Shown: positions 1-12,618 of the stretch, in pieces
Layout of the letters: every line of letters starts with the position of its first letter
Position numbering within the stretch: the first letter of the stretch is position 1
From: Rhynochetos jubatus
Taxonomy: Eukaryota; Chordata; Aves; Eurypygiformes; Rhynochetidae
Direction of reading: 5' to 3'
Assembly (NCBI GenBank): GCA_027574665.1
Contig: CM050655.1
Coordinates: 3,410,001-3,474,000, forward strand
Length of the DNA stretch: 64,000 nucleotides
Made by a program: the position numbers and the translations under genes
The notes under the pieces: model-generated
What the model was told of the DNA's origin: nothing
The model's input: only the letters and a program-made list of their open reading frames with translations
Databases searched by the model: none

Positions 1-3000
1 GAAACAGTCTCGCTATAAGTGAACTAGCACACTAACAATCATCTCAGCCTGCCTGCTTGCAACATAACCTTAGCGATGGATTCCATTATTCTTATTTTCC
101 ACGTAATATTAAGCTGTAATTGATCTTGCTTAGAAGATCATATATAGTGGTACAAGAACTGCAAACAAACGTTTGTTGACAAGATAGATCTACACAGTCT
201 TCGTACTAAATTCCTTGTGTGTTGTGCCCACAACTACACTCAATTCAGGAGAATTTTTGTTTCTTTTGCCTTACAAATAAACGCCCAGCTAGGTAGAAAG
301 GGCAGAAGTGTATGCACCCATTCATCTGTACATACCTGGGTCAGGAGAAACAGAAGTTGGTTTCACATTAAAGCCCAAAAAGCAGAATTCCAGAAGACAC
401 TAAATGGATACAGATCAACTTTGGAGACCAATTCATTACATTTTGACTTGGAAAGGTAATATATTCCCCTAGACTGCAGAACCCCCCTTGCCACATTTCT
501 TCATGTGCCTTAGGTACTAGCTGTTTCTGTCTCAGGAACTTACTTCCTACTGATTGACCTCAGTTCTGCTCATTTCAGGAGGCTGGACAACTCCCAGACC
601 AAGTATTTCAACAGCCCCAGTAACATGAAGATGCTACTGACACAGGAGCAGAGACGTATTTGTGTACAGAGGCAGGAGAAAGCTGTTAGATGAATTAGAG
701 ACTGGTTTTAGCAACAAGTGAGATACTTGCTTCACTCTAAACTACTGATAGCAAAGCTCTACAGTAGTATTCATACCAGCAAATGTAAAGTTAGAAGAAA
801 AAAGATTTTTCCAGCCACATAACACTTCTTCCATCAGTTTCACACAACCCCACAGAATCGCCACCATGACACAAGGACTAACCCTGGCACAACCAATTCC
901 AGCCTCAATTCAGTTCAGAATAAATCTCAAAACAGTCCATCAATTGCCACAAATTGATTACTTTCCACCCAAAACACAAATTCTTATCCCCATTTTGTCT
1001 TAGGTGTGTGTGTCCCAGAGAGGATCACCTTAATTTTGCACTAGCCTTGCCTTGCTGTTTTAAGTTACCTGTTCTGCCATCAAAATAGCTTGCTAATTTT
1101 TTCCCATGGAAGTTGTACAAGGACATCTTCAGAAAGAACTTGTAATTTCATCCCCCCAATGACATCCTCTGTGGTTGACAGTCCAAGTCATAAAGTTGTC
1201 GCTATCTTGATAATTGGTGGGAGGGCAAGAGGACATAACATCCATATCTCTGATGGATGACTCCCTTTAGTTCGAGGCTCCCTTAGTAGAGGTGAGGGTT
1301 TGTGTTTTTTTTTTTTTTGTAATCTGCCTTCAAAGATATTAGAATAGCAACATTATCAAAGACTCAGAGGGAGATCATTGTCCCCCAAAAAAGAGAGTTA
1401 TTAAGGGATTTAAATAATCTTCTGTCCTCTACCTTCAGTGAGGCAAACCTAGGCACTATCTTCCACTGCTTCATTGCTCTTTGAAGTTATAATCAGGAAG
1501 AAATAAAGCAAAAAGGAAAGCAGGTTGCAGTGCCAGTGGATGAAGCCTCAATCCATTATGAATTTCATGAACAGTCTGATTCATCTATTCAGTAGTTTCA
1601 TTCCCACCAGTGTACTTTAGACTACCTTCCTAGATGAAAAAAAGCCCACCGCAACAGTAGGTCAGCTTTTCTGACCCTCCTGTAGCTGCCATACTGTTAA
1701 GCTTCCCTTACCCAGATAAGCCCCTAGATGAATCTAGATAAACTGCTAAGAGAAGGAAAAACACCACCACCAGCAGCCTTTCACCTCCCTCTACTCTGCT
1801 TCTCAAGTTGGCTGCCAGACAGGAAGATCCTCTATTGCAACAGCAGCTGCTGCAGGATCCTGGGAGGCTGCACACTGCTTCTGCTCCCAAGTGTAGTGGC
1901 AACTATGTTTTCAACAGGAGTTAAAAATAGCTCATTCTCTTAAGTTTTTCAAAATACAAAGATTTTTACAAGCTCTTGTTCTCCCCATGGTTCACCAGTC
2001 ATAAATCCCACTTTAATGAAGAGTCTACAGTTTAAAAAAACCAAAACCCTGGAACAGCCCCCATCAGAAATTCACCAGGTGCAAATCCAGGTCTTACTCA
2101 GTTTTAAGTACTTATGTAAATAACCTTGTTTCACATTAAGTGGTAAAAGAATTTTTCCCCAAACTCTAAGTTTTATTTTCATGAAATGCATTGCTCTCAA
2201 ATCCTGGTAGGGAAAATAAAAACCAAAGTTAAAAAAAAAAAAGGGAAGAAAGGCTGCTGCATAATCTTATCTACTGCCCTATGATTGATTTGGAGACCTA
2301 TAGGGGAAAAACCCTCCAAGCCAAGTGAAATGAGTATGTACCAGAAAGTTCCTTGACTTTCAGAAATGCAGCAGGTTTTTTATTATGAACAAATTTATGC
2401 TAGTGGACAAGTAAGAGTTAAGACTGTTTGTAAGAGATTTAAAGATTCTATTTATGAATGTTAAATAACTTAAAGATGTCATAAGCTAAATGGATTCAGA
2501 AACCAGCCGGTGCTTCTTCAAAGGCTACAAGCACTATGCAGAGTCCTTCCTTAGCAGACAACAGAAAGGTGGCAAGGGCAACGCACATGCAACCTGTACA
2601 AATGAAGTAGGCCAGGACACTCAATATCAAACTCTCTGAAGTCTTAAAACCAGGTTTGTTGATTTCTAAACAACTGGGATATTTTGAGTTTTACTGTCAG
2701 ATATTTTAGGTAGAGGCCATGTGCTTATTTGCTGAATCTCACTTATGGGCTTGAATCACAGATTGCATTTGCTTTCTGTGTAAACAAAGACTTCCACTGA
2801 TATCACGCAAGCAGGCTTCAGTTAAATCTATGCCAAAGCACAAAGTGTGTTTGCAGCTCATCATGACCCCTCTCACAGCACCTCCTATCCAGTATAGGGG
2901 TTCTTTTCACAGAGCTCCCACACACCCACAAAGAAACCACAGGCCCAGAGGACTGTTCCCATACAAGAAAGGAAGAAAAAAAAATCATTGCCTTCACAGA

Positions 3001-6000
3001 TTGCACAAAGTAACAGTCAACAATTACAAGAACTCATGAATATTCAAGCACTACATCAACAAAGCCTTTACCGTGCAGAGAAAATAAAACTAGACCTTCA
3101 CGTTTCTACAACATGGCAATCAAATACCTCTTTATTAATACATTAAGACTTCATAGGTTTTCATTTAGTGCATTTAACTTCTGCTCACCCATCTACCACT
3201 TTTATTTGACAGAAACTAAAAAATAAAAACAACATTCAAAGGCAACATTGTATTGCTGCTTCAAGTTGTTCATTTTTCCTTGTCATGCACACAGCACTTA
3301 AGCTGTCAATATGTAATTCCATTAGAGTGCAGGTCTCGTTTCTAGTGTTGTGTTTACATTCACTTTAGATGTAAGAGTAAGAATAAAATATACCATGTTC
3401 TAATTACTTTCATTGTGCTGTCTCACAAATATTTTCTTTCCTCAAACCTTCAACCTCTGTTTGCACACAACAGTAGAGAATAAAGACAAGTTATTTCATG
3501 TGGTCCGACACTCGGAAATCTTTGGTGTAAGTTATTTCAAACTTTGATATTACACAAGTGTAAAAACTGAAAGAAAAAAAAATCTTCAAAAGCTATAAAT
3601 TCGGTTTGCTAGATGAAGCACAGTTATGTTCAGCAGAGACTCTTGCAAATAAGTGTCTGCCATAGTACTCAAGAACTCAAACACCATCATAGTTAGCCAG
3701 TAAATATCCATACCTGCTCAGCTACGCAACGTGGATATTGCCAAGTGAAGCGTGGATTAGCACAGAACTGAAATGCAGGAAGAAACTGCTGGCCCAGCAC
3801 CTGCACAGCCTTCCCCAGCTTCGGCTGAGTTCCCCCATACTCTCATCACTCATCTCTCCCACAGATCTGTTTCCCAGTCAGCCTTATTGCTACTCTGTTT
3901 CAATAAAACAAAATCAGATTAGCCTAAACAGCTAGCAGTAACCCAGAGGAATAGTCTCCATAGCTGTCCCTGACAGACCCAGGAGTGTCTGAGATGTAGC
4001 GTATTTGTCACCATTATGTACCACGATGATCCCACTCTAAGGTCACACAGTCACATATATGTTGTTCTTCATAGAAAACATACAGACCCATTAAAAGCAA
4101 GCTCAAAGTCACCAAAACCAGATCAGAATACTCCAGTGTTTTGTTTGGTTTTTTATTTTATTTTTAAGAAGCATCTCTCTCTACTTCTGACAGGGCATAA
4201 TTAATTTCTCTGTTTAGAAGAGATTTATTTTCTCCACCAGAGTCATGAAGAACGTCCTTCACAAAAACATTCTGCACATTACTGCAAAATACATCGCTGA
4301 AATTTTAGCAGCTCTTGTAGCAAGCAACATACAGTGACCTGCTCTCGTTACATTTGCTTGACTCGGGAAATACACATACAACAAGTTAATCTGCAAGAAG
4401 AGAGCACAATTCTGCCTGTTATCATTCCTATGTTGCTGCTCATCAGCCAGCAAAATTTGGAGCTGCTTGGTCACAGTAATATCCTTATACTGAAGGAGAA
4501 CGGTTAACTTTGAAATAGGAATGGGGGAGCTACCCTATGATACAGGATATCAGAGAAATCTGGAATTCTACAGTCAGCTGCTCACATGCAAGTGCTGCAA
4601 GATGGCACACAGCTAACAGCATCCATGTGCACTGTCCCTCAGCTGCTGCAGATGAAGCTGGGAACAGGCAGCAGCTCAGCAGTGCTCATGGAGCATTCCC
4701 ATGGGATAGCTCCAGACACCCAGACCTTATAGAGGAGTATCTCCCTCTTACCCAATGCAATCAAGTGCCAGGTGGAAAGCAGCCACCACTGAGACAGAAG
4801 CACTGTTTCTCAAGATACAGCAAGCAGGAAACTGTAGGCAAACAGAAAATACTGTAAACAACGACTCAAGTTGCAAATATTAATCCCAGTATGCCAGTGT
4901 ATTTTTGTAAAAAGCACCACACGAAGTTTAATGACAGAGCAGTAGAAGACTGCAGCTCTACATCTCATCCAAAAGCACAGATCACAAACTCTAATGGTTG
5001 TGCACTGAACCATAATTCAAATGGAAGCCAAACAGAAGCACCTTTATTCTGTTTAAGAGATGTGACAAGGAACCACGTGAATGAAGCAAATGAGACCACC
5101 GATAACCTGGCTGCGCAGGGAGGCTCCTGAGTTACCAGAATAAGAAGTCTGTAAAAAGGGCATATTAACAAGCCTTCTCACACAGCCCTCCCACATCCTC
5201 AAGCAGTGCTGTTTACATGTCCGGTTTTACAACCTGGGCTTTAAGCCACTTGCTACAGGAAACGGTGAGGTTTTTTAAGTAGAAATGTGTGCTCATATGT
5301 ATTTCTGGGAAGACAAAGTTATTTTATCCATAAATCCTTATCCAACTCCAAGTAGAAAATTTCTGCTTAACTAGAAATAATAATAAATAAAAGCATCGAT
5401 AGAAGCAGCAGACTGTATGTTTCTCTCCCACTAATTAAATGACTTCAGTAAGAGCAGCAGTTTAGTACTTAAACATGATCTTCACATTAGAAAGGACTCA
5501 CTACTGTTTTAGTAAAACAGGTCCTGAAGCCGTTTTATCAGGAATATTTTTCTCCTTACGTCCTTCCCAAACACATTCTGAAAAATTTCTGCCAGCTTTT
5601 ATCAGTCACCTTTGTCATTTTACTCAGTTTCTTCTCCCGGTATCTCAAATGGCTTGTTCAGGTTAGAAAATGAAATGAAGGGTGAACTAAATTAAAAAAA
5701 TAAGCAAGTACTTCACCAGTGACAGAAAATAACTGCAGTCTTTGTGGCACTTTACTCTGAACTTTCCTCTGCCCTCCAGACTGCACCATTGCAGGGAATT
5801 CATTTGAACCAAGACTGTCTGTGTTGCTGGGCATTCTCTTGATGCTAGACAAAATAGGCTAGAGGAAGACAGCAGTCCATGGCCCTTCCTCAGGCAAACA
5901 TCCACTACAGCAAGGTTTGCTTGTTTGAAGTTCCAAGTAAATTTAGGAAAAAGCCCAGGATCCCTCTGTTCACCTTAAGGCTAAGATTCCAATCTTGACA

Positions 6001-9000
6001 CTACCAACGTAACCCCCCAATAAAGGCATTACTTCAGAGAAGTTATTCCCAGTTTGAGCCAGCACAGCTGAGATAAGTGGTTGGTACCCCAAGGTAAGAG
6101 CACCTGATGGCACCTGGCTCCTCACCACTCTATTGTCACTGCAGCTGCAGCTTCCTCATCAAGATCACTGCTAGCCTGCTTGGGCATTAACTGTCCTCAA
6201 AACCCCTCCAAAGAGTCACTAGGCAGAGTTCCTCCAAAAAAACCCCAAGCCAAACCAGTTACAGCCTTCATCTGCATTTCCAGCACAGGCTAGAGAGCAG
6301 AGGGGGCTGACTCCCCTGCTCGCCCCTTCACTGTGCTGGCGTTTTGCTGCATTCTGGCACCTCCAACAAAGCTCGTGAACATCAGCCAGGGATTCAAGGC
6401 AATCTCACAGACCAGGTCAAGTCTTTGAGAACAGGGGGACCTACAGGGTTCCAAAGGAAATGCAGCTACGTTGCAGCTATAGGTCTCCCTTCTCCAATGT
6501 TCTAATGGCATTTCTCTTCTCAGGGCAATCCAGAATACCCTTCCTCTTCCACACCCAAAGGCATGTTTTGTGCATATATATGTCATACAAAGGTCAGGTA
6601 GATTTTATACATACAAACCAGACACTGTTTTAAACTACTTTAGCTCTTATTCTGAGATTTGCCATCACTAATTAAAAGTACTTGTTCTAACTTCTTTTGT
6701 GTTACAGCTTGAAAAACGCAGTCAGGTATGCAGTGACCAAAGAACAGCATGTAATCCTAACAGCCAGAAAATACATAAAACTGCCACCAGTAGGATTATA
6801 CTGACTGTCTGACCTGCCAAAAGACAAATCAAATCCAATTACTGCTGAGTTAGTGTTTATTGTAAAGTCTCTTACAATAAACTACCTAAGCATCCGAAGA
6901 GCATGCAAGAGCATGGCTCCCAGATGCCTGCTCTGTTGTACTTACAAGCTTTTTAGGCATTCCACATTTTCTTCCCCAACAGATTTCATATCAACAAATG
7001 CATAAAATAGAATGCTCTAGTAGAGGCAAAGTGAACAATATATACCTGCAAGGTACTTCCCCCTCCCCATTCAATCAGTTGATTATTTTTAATTAAAACA
7101 GGAAGCTTTGATTGCAGGATTTTGAGTAATAATCCCTTCCACTTTAACTACTATTTTCTGCCGCTCACATACTAAATTCATAAACTATTAATAGGACAGA
7201 ATTAGCAAAGCTGGTTTTCAGTCTCAAGCAGCCTTTTGACTAGATCCAGATCTCAAGCTTGAACAAGTCAGTTACCCATCGGCATGCTTTAAGTACCAAG
7301 AAGTACATAGTAATTCATTATTAGTTCAGTTTCCAGGTACACTCTTTGGAGAAAACCAGCTAGTTCACACAAAAGCAATGCCTCATTTTGCCAGAGTTGA
7401 GTTAAATTTACTTGAAGTTATAACAAAGATCCAAAAAAACACCTTCATGGGGTAAAAAGGTTTGATCTGCCAAACCGAGGAGGTTTATATCAGATTTATT
7501 ATTACAGCTGAACTCATACCAGAGTTAACTTTCCTATTTCTAGATTTTGATGCTTAGCTGGATAGAGGCTCTGATGCAAGCACAAACATAAAAGTGAAAC
7601 AAAAAAAAGGAAAGCTAACATTAAGACAATTTTCCTGTTTAAGAGCACTTTAAATAGGGCCAAATTCCTTCCAAAAGTTTACTAAATCCAGGAAAAGTGT
7701 AAAGCTACTTTGTTTCCTAACAACAAACAGTTTTAACAAGTTATGACCCATGTTCGAAGTTGCTGACAAATTACTTAAATCAGAGTTCAGTGCTAAATTT
7801 CCACTTGTATCAGGCTGCTAAGGCATGGCAGGAAGAAAAGGAGCAGTGAGTGACCTGAAGGATTCTACTTTTTAAGAATGTATCCCACTAAGTACAAATG
7901 TAGCTCCTGGAGCATACAGGTCCCAGCAGCAAAATGTAAGGAACTTAGAGAAGATTCGTTTTTTAAATTGAGGGAAAAAGACCTTGGGCCAACTTCCAAC
8001 TCCCATCTGATATCCATGCTGGGAGTCATGGAGTCAAGTCAGCCCTGGTCAAGTCCTGTATCCCTTAATTTATCTGTTTCTGGAGTGCAACATTCAACTT
8101 CACAGTATGGTTCCCACACACCCATCCAGCACTGCGGTGCAGTTGTCCTCACAGAGAGACTCCAACATGTAGGATAGCTCAGGCTATTGGCAAAGTCACA
8201 AACCCATACACATCACAGATACACAAGGCAGCAACTCAGACAACTTCATACTTCCATTAGGGTATAGAAAATTCAGTGCCCAAAGAGCAGATTTAAGAAA
8301 CCCACGCACACGTTTACACAACTGATACGATGCTTGGTTGATAGACCAACAATAGCTATGTTCTCAAAAAGCTGATTGAAACTCTTGATCTGCAAAATGC
8401 ACAGTGGACTAGTACTCACCCTTAAAGATGTTTAGGAACTTGCTCTAGTAACAATACCTTTGTTAAAATGGGAATAAGATGCCTGTATCTACATGAACTT
8501 GGAAAAATATTGTCGTTTGAAAGCTACAGAAAAGGTACTTATGGAAGCAGGTTGTAAAAAGCTGCAGTATTAAACTTTGAATAATAATTTAAGTAAGTCT
8601 GATCTGGCTCTAAGCATCCCTTTACCAGTCTACAGTCTTTCACTTGAAAATTAACTCTGTGTGTCAAGTACAGTCACTGTACCTTCCAGAGGGTGGCATA
8701 AGGGGGCTTACCAGATCAACAGCAGCTAACGCAAGAGGGTAGAGTCCCCGATTCAGAACTAACCTGCCACAGATTTTGTGAAGCTTTGATACACAGAAAA
8801 GTTTAAAGCAAGGCAGACTTCCACACCGTTACTGTACGTGCAGGGTTATACATGTGACAAGACACACCTGCTGCACTACCAACAGGTTCCCATTGCCTCT
8901 TCAGGAGGCTGAGAAAAAGCCCCTCATTTACATGATGTGATTGACTAGCCATGCAGATTGGGCTTTGCTGGGAAGCAGGAGGAGATAGCATCTTTCAGAG

Positions 9001-9300
9001 AACCGAATTTGGAAGAGGTACAGAGCAGGAACAGTTTGCATTCATTCCCAGCTTGCTACGTGGGATCTTGAGAACGTTTCCCTTTACCACTTCAACTATA
9101 CAGCCTGATTTTATTTTTAAATCTCTTTTTTTCTCCCAGTTTCCAACCATCAGAAAGCAAAACAGTTCTCAGTCAAAGTGAAAAACATATTCCCCTAACC
9201 TGCAGACTCCCCAGAGAGCAGTCCAAGGATTTTACATGTCACGAACCTACCCTCATCAGAGGGGTGGATGGGAACAAACAAGGAAACGTTTCCACCTTAA
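1..9300. other. AT-rich non-coding stretch, probable first intron of a leftward gene
   Basis: No supported coding exon, RNA gene or recognisable transposon was found on either strand. Open frames are short, differ in strand and frame, and have no family motif. The stretch has few CpGs and several homopolymer runs, including T14 at 1305-1318 and A-rich runs near 2230 and 2975. If the minus-strand donors at 10364, 11089 and 12322 are used, this sequence is intron downstream of those first exons. The intron call is inference; the lack of genes is what I see. Conserved regulatory elements could be present but cannot be recognised without alignment. Confidence 0.55.
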
Positions 9301-10135
9301 CTTTTAATGATGGGAGGTGGGAGCAACCTGCCTTGCAAACACTGCGGTGTCCCCAACACACACCCCTCGGTGGAGCATAAGTGAGTCAATGTGAATTGAC
9401 TTAACGTTTACCCACCCCTCAGCGACCACGCACACCTCACTGACATCCACACACTCGTCATTAGTGGCCACTGCTGAAACATGTACAGGGTCTGGAAAGC
9501 CGGCGTCTGCCCCTCCCGGCATGTGGCCCCCGGGGACACCACCCACACGCCTATCTTCTCCCAAAGGTAATCAGCTATTCCTCAGACTCCAGCCCACAAG
9601 GCTGACTTCACCGTGCATCTCTCCAGTTAGCGGAACATTTCAAACAGAGCTCCCATCAGCCACAGGGAAAGATAAAATCACTGGGGTGTGCAAAAGGCAT
9701 CAGAGTCACATCACCTACCAGGAGTCGGGGCACCAGGGTGACCCTGCCGATTCCGTTCACTCCACTGCTGCAATCCCACTCCCACAGCATCCACAGGCTT
9801 CCCGAGTCCGAGTAGGTGTCTCCCCGCAGCTTTAGAATTACGAAGGAAAGAGCTTCCCCTCTCCCCTCCGCAGGACTCCCTGATGCCTGAAGGGCTGAGG
9901 CGCTCGGGAGAAGGCAGCAGATAAGGCACCCAGCATCACTCCGCTTCCCCCAGATGAGCTCGGAAATGAGATGTTACAGCAGCCTCTCGCGCGCCAAGTA
10001 TTACAGGAGCAGAATACTAACGGGTTCATTTATTTCACTGATTACCATATGCAGATATTAAAGTCTAAACATTGCATTTCTTCCACCAGCCCTTTCAAAT
10101 TAACCCTACATTTTAAAGCAATACAATAGTTGAGG
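9301..10135. other. Shore of the CpG island, non-coding
   Basis: Base composition changes here from AT-rich to moderately GC-rich with scattered CpGs, leading into the island to the right. A small inverted repeat (arms AGTCAAT/ATTGACT, loop GTGA) at 9384-9401 overlaps an AP-1-like TGAGTCA. No convincing coding frame; the longer open frames on both strands overlap each other and lack ATG starts or family motifs. Confidence 0.45.
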
Positions 10136-10210
10136 TTACCGTTTCTCCTCTGCCCGGCGGCGGGGACCGATGGGGAAGGAGATGGGTTTATGTCCTCGCC
10201 AGAGGCTCTC

Positions 10211-10280
10211 CCTCAGCACCGAGACTCCCCACCCTCCTGGGGCCGGAGCCCCAGGAGGGTGGGGAGTCTCGGTGCTGGGG
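10211..10280. repeat. Near-perfect long inverted repeat (hairpin), 4-nt loop
   Basis: Positions 10214-10243 are the exact reverse complement of 10248-10277: 30 uninterrupted base pairs around the loop CGGA (10244-10247). Outward, 10213 and 10278 form a T/G wobble in plus-strand RNA, and 10211-10212 pair again with 10279-10280, giving a 33-bp stem. The arms are GC-rich. The element lies 84-153 nt downstream of the minus-strand donor at 10364, so in a leftward transcript it would sit near the start of the intron. Either strand's RNA would fold. Alternatives are a genuine regulatory or small-RNA hairpin, a recent local inversion-duplication, or a fold-back artefact of sequencing or assembly in a GC-rich region. 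Confidence 0.97.
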
Positions 10281-10364
10281 CAGCCCGACGAGCCGCGGCA
10301 TCACAGGTCCAGCCCCCCCTCCGCGCTGCAATTTCACCTGCGCCTCCCTCCCATCGCGACTTAC

Positions 10365-10730
10365 CCCCTTCCCCCAAGCGCCGGGAAACTTTCCGCTGCG
10401 GCGGGGAGCGGGACGGGAGAGCTTAAGGCCGAGGCCAGGCGCGGGGGCCGCCGCCCCTCTCGCCTCGCAGCAGGTCCGTGCGGGGAGCGGGGGCAGCGCC
10501 GCCGCCGCTCCGCCTGCCGCTGGCCAACGCCGGCTGCGGCTGTCTGCGCGGCGGCGGCGCTGCGGTGGGGCCGCGCAGGGGCGGGAGGAAAACTTTGAGG
10601 CTCGTAGCGGGAGCGGCGCCACTGTCCCCCGCCCCCGGCGGAGAGGGCCGGGGAGCACCGCAGGCTCAGCCGGGCTGTCGCGGCTCCCGGCTGGGGGAGC
10701 GCAGAGAGAGAGGGCTACGCCGCGGCAGAG
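10365..10730 (-). other. Candidate non-coding first exon of a leftward gene (3' edge at 10365)
   Basis: The minus strand reads GG then GTAAGT at 10364-10359, a full-consensus donor. Upstream of it (to the right) lies about 370 nt of very GC-rich, CpG-dense sequence with a GC box, ending near a weak CATAAAGC element at 10761-10754 that could place a start near 10730. No ATG-initiated frame of note runs into the donor, so this would be 5' UTR. The right edge is an estimate; only the donor edge is sequence-defined. No acceptor partner could be identified in the window. Confidence 0.45.
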
Positions 10731-11089
10731 GGGCTGCTAATGCCCGGCTCCGCGCTTTATGAATCGGCAAAAAAAAAAAAAGAGGGTGGGGGGAGAAAAA
10801 AACCCAAACACACACCCACAAGCATTTGCGAGGGCTCCAGGCATCCCTGCAACCTCCTCCCCTGGGATGGAGCGAGCAGCTGCCTCGCGGCCCTGCTGAC
10901 CCCCTTGCCGCGGCCAGCACATCCAGGGAGGGAAGCGGACGGGGCCACCGCGGCACAACGCCGGGCTCTGGGGCTCGCTCCTTCCCCCCGCGCTTCGCTC
11001 CCTTCCGCGCACCGCGCCTTGGCCGTGCGGAGAGATACTTCGCGGCACCAGAAAGAAAACCTCCGTCAAGAACCACGCTCAGCACTCAC

Positions 11090-11400
11090 CGATCCCAACC
11101 CCGGACCGACGCGCGTCGGCAGCCAAGTCTGTGTATTCGCTGGCGGTGCCTTATCCCCAAAGGCCACCTGTAGGCCTTTTCTCCTGGGAGGATGAATGCC
11201 TCAGCTGCCACCCCTCTGAAGTCAGCGTAAAAAGTTTCAGGTGATGGCTTAACACCGCGGGGACCTGTTGGCTGTCCGGCTTTGCTCCGGCGTCGCAGGG
11301 CGAGTCCCAAGGCTCCCACCCCTGCCCCGAGAGGGTCGCACGTAAACCCGCGGCGAATCGCGCCTGCTGCAGGAACACGAGAAGCCCTACAGTAGCAAAC
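11090..11400 (-). other. Second candidate leftward first (or 5' UTR) exon, donor at 11089
   Basis: The minus strand reads ATCG then GTGAGT at 11089-11084, another consensus donor. The preceding about 300 nt are CpG-containing. One minus-strand frame stays open into the donor, but it begins with GTG, not ATG, and shows no family similarity that I recognise, so coding is not claimed. The right boundary is arbitrary. Together with the donors at 10364 and 12322 it suggests alternative first exons of one gene, or successive 5' UTR exons. Confidence 0.35.
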
Positions 11401-12099
11401 CTCTGGGTGTTACCTTAGAGAAGCATATACCTTAATTGCTCAGCAAACAAACTCCAAACTGATTCAGCCATTTAGCCCCAATGGAAAGGAAAGATCACTG
11501 ATAGCTAAAATACTATTGGTTTCAAATGCACACGTTTGCTTTTTCGCGCTACTCCCTCTACTCATCCCTCAGGTGGGACAGGACAGCCACTCCTGTGCCA
11601 CAACACACCTGGGAGAGAGCTCTCCTGAGCAGCCTTAGCCAGGTGGACGCAATACCCGAGTTCGCCTTTTCGGTCACAGCACACTGCTCCCTCCCCCCTT
11701 GCCTTCAAATCCCTTTATGGGGTTCACCTGCGCTCCTCCCTCATTAAACCGCTGCAGGCAACTCCATCAGCTAAACCACCAACAGCTTGCTGTCAAACCT
11801 TTTAAAGAGGAAAATAGTAACTCCTGACCTTTCAAGTGAAGGCGACCGTCTAAGTCTTTACTGTCTCAATATCATCTCGGATCCAAACATTAAAGTAGAT
11901 TTATGAACCACAAATTTTCTGCCGAGAAGCTGAATAAAATCTGAGTTTCCCAAGGATTTTCAGATGAGCCTGCTAATTCATTTAGAATCCTAATGACTAA
12001 ACCCAGCCTTCAGAAGGGCTCAGACTAAGTTTCTAGGGTAGTCAGCAGCTTAAACACTCTGAATATTAGAAACGGAGTACAGAGCTTAATGCGAGGTCC
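11401..12099. other. Sequence between the two CpG islands
   Basis: GC content drops relative to both islands, CpG is sparse, and no exon, repeat or motif could be supported. Probably a promoter-flanking or intronic spacer, depending on which first exon is used. Confidence 0.4.
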
Positions 12100-12322
12100 C
12101 CACCGACAAACGGGATGCCGCCAGCTCCTGCTGTATTTAAGCGCTTCTCCCGTGGACGGCGCCACTTAAGCAGTACTGACCCTCCCTCCCCCCGCCCCGA
12201 GCCTCTCACTCCGCCGTGCTCGCTGCCCCAGACGGGTACCAGGAGCTACTCGGGCAAGTTACTCCCTCTCGCGCGGGGCTCCGGCTTCCCCAACCCTCTC
12301 CATGCCCCGTCCCGCCCCTCAC

Positions 12323-12595
12323 CTCCGCCTCGGTGCCCTCCGCCCACAGCGGGGCAGCGCTTCCCCGCAGACGCCGCCGGCTCCCGCTCCGCGGGCAGAC
12401 GCGCCGCTGCCCCGCGCCGCCCCGGCGGACCCCGGCCGGTACTTCCCCTTCCCCGCTGCCCAGCGCCGGGCCTCGGGAACCCGGGCGGCTGGGAGCCGAG
12501 TGGTGCCGAGGCGGTAGGGCTGCTAAACGCGGGCGGATTGTGCCCCCCTCTCGGCTCGGAGGGCCGGTGAATTGCAGCCGCAGACGGCGCGCTGC
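12323..12595 (-). other. Candidate first exon of the leftward gene next to the TATA element
   Basis: The minus strand reads CGGAG then GTGAGG at 12322-12317, a good donor. Going upstream, a minus-strand TATTTAAA at 12631-12624 sits about 30 nt before 12595, the expected spacing for a TATA-directed start. The resulting about 270-nt exon has no ATG-led frame of note and would be 5' UTR. The donor and the TATA-like word are seen directly; the start and the exon call are inference. Confidence 0.4.
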
Positions 12596-12618
12596 CGCGG
12601 CCGCCGGCACCCCCGGCC

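Larger units (their letters stand above)
10136..11370. promoter_or_regulatory. CpG island A (left half of the promoter zone)
   Basis: CpG dinucleotides become dense from about 10140 and fade after about 11370, in sharp contrast to flanks where CpG is rare. GC-box sequence (GGGGCGGG) occurs near 10579. Two strong minus-strand splice donors fall inside (10364 and 11089). A weak TATA-like CATAAAGC on the minus strand lies at 10754-10761. An unmethylated CpG island of this size normally marks a transcription start in vertebrates, here most likely leftward because the good donors all read that way. Many overlapping open frames exist on both strands, as expected for stop-poor GC-rich DNA, and none is credible protein. 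Confidence 0.75.

Noticed and set aside
10170..11195. Several 110-156-codon frames on both strands in CpG island A
   Set aside because: Mutually overlapping, Pro/Arg/Gly/Ala-rich, no family motif. The similar peptide on both strands near 10211-10280 is caused by the palindrome, not by coding.
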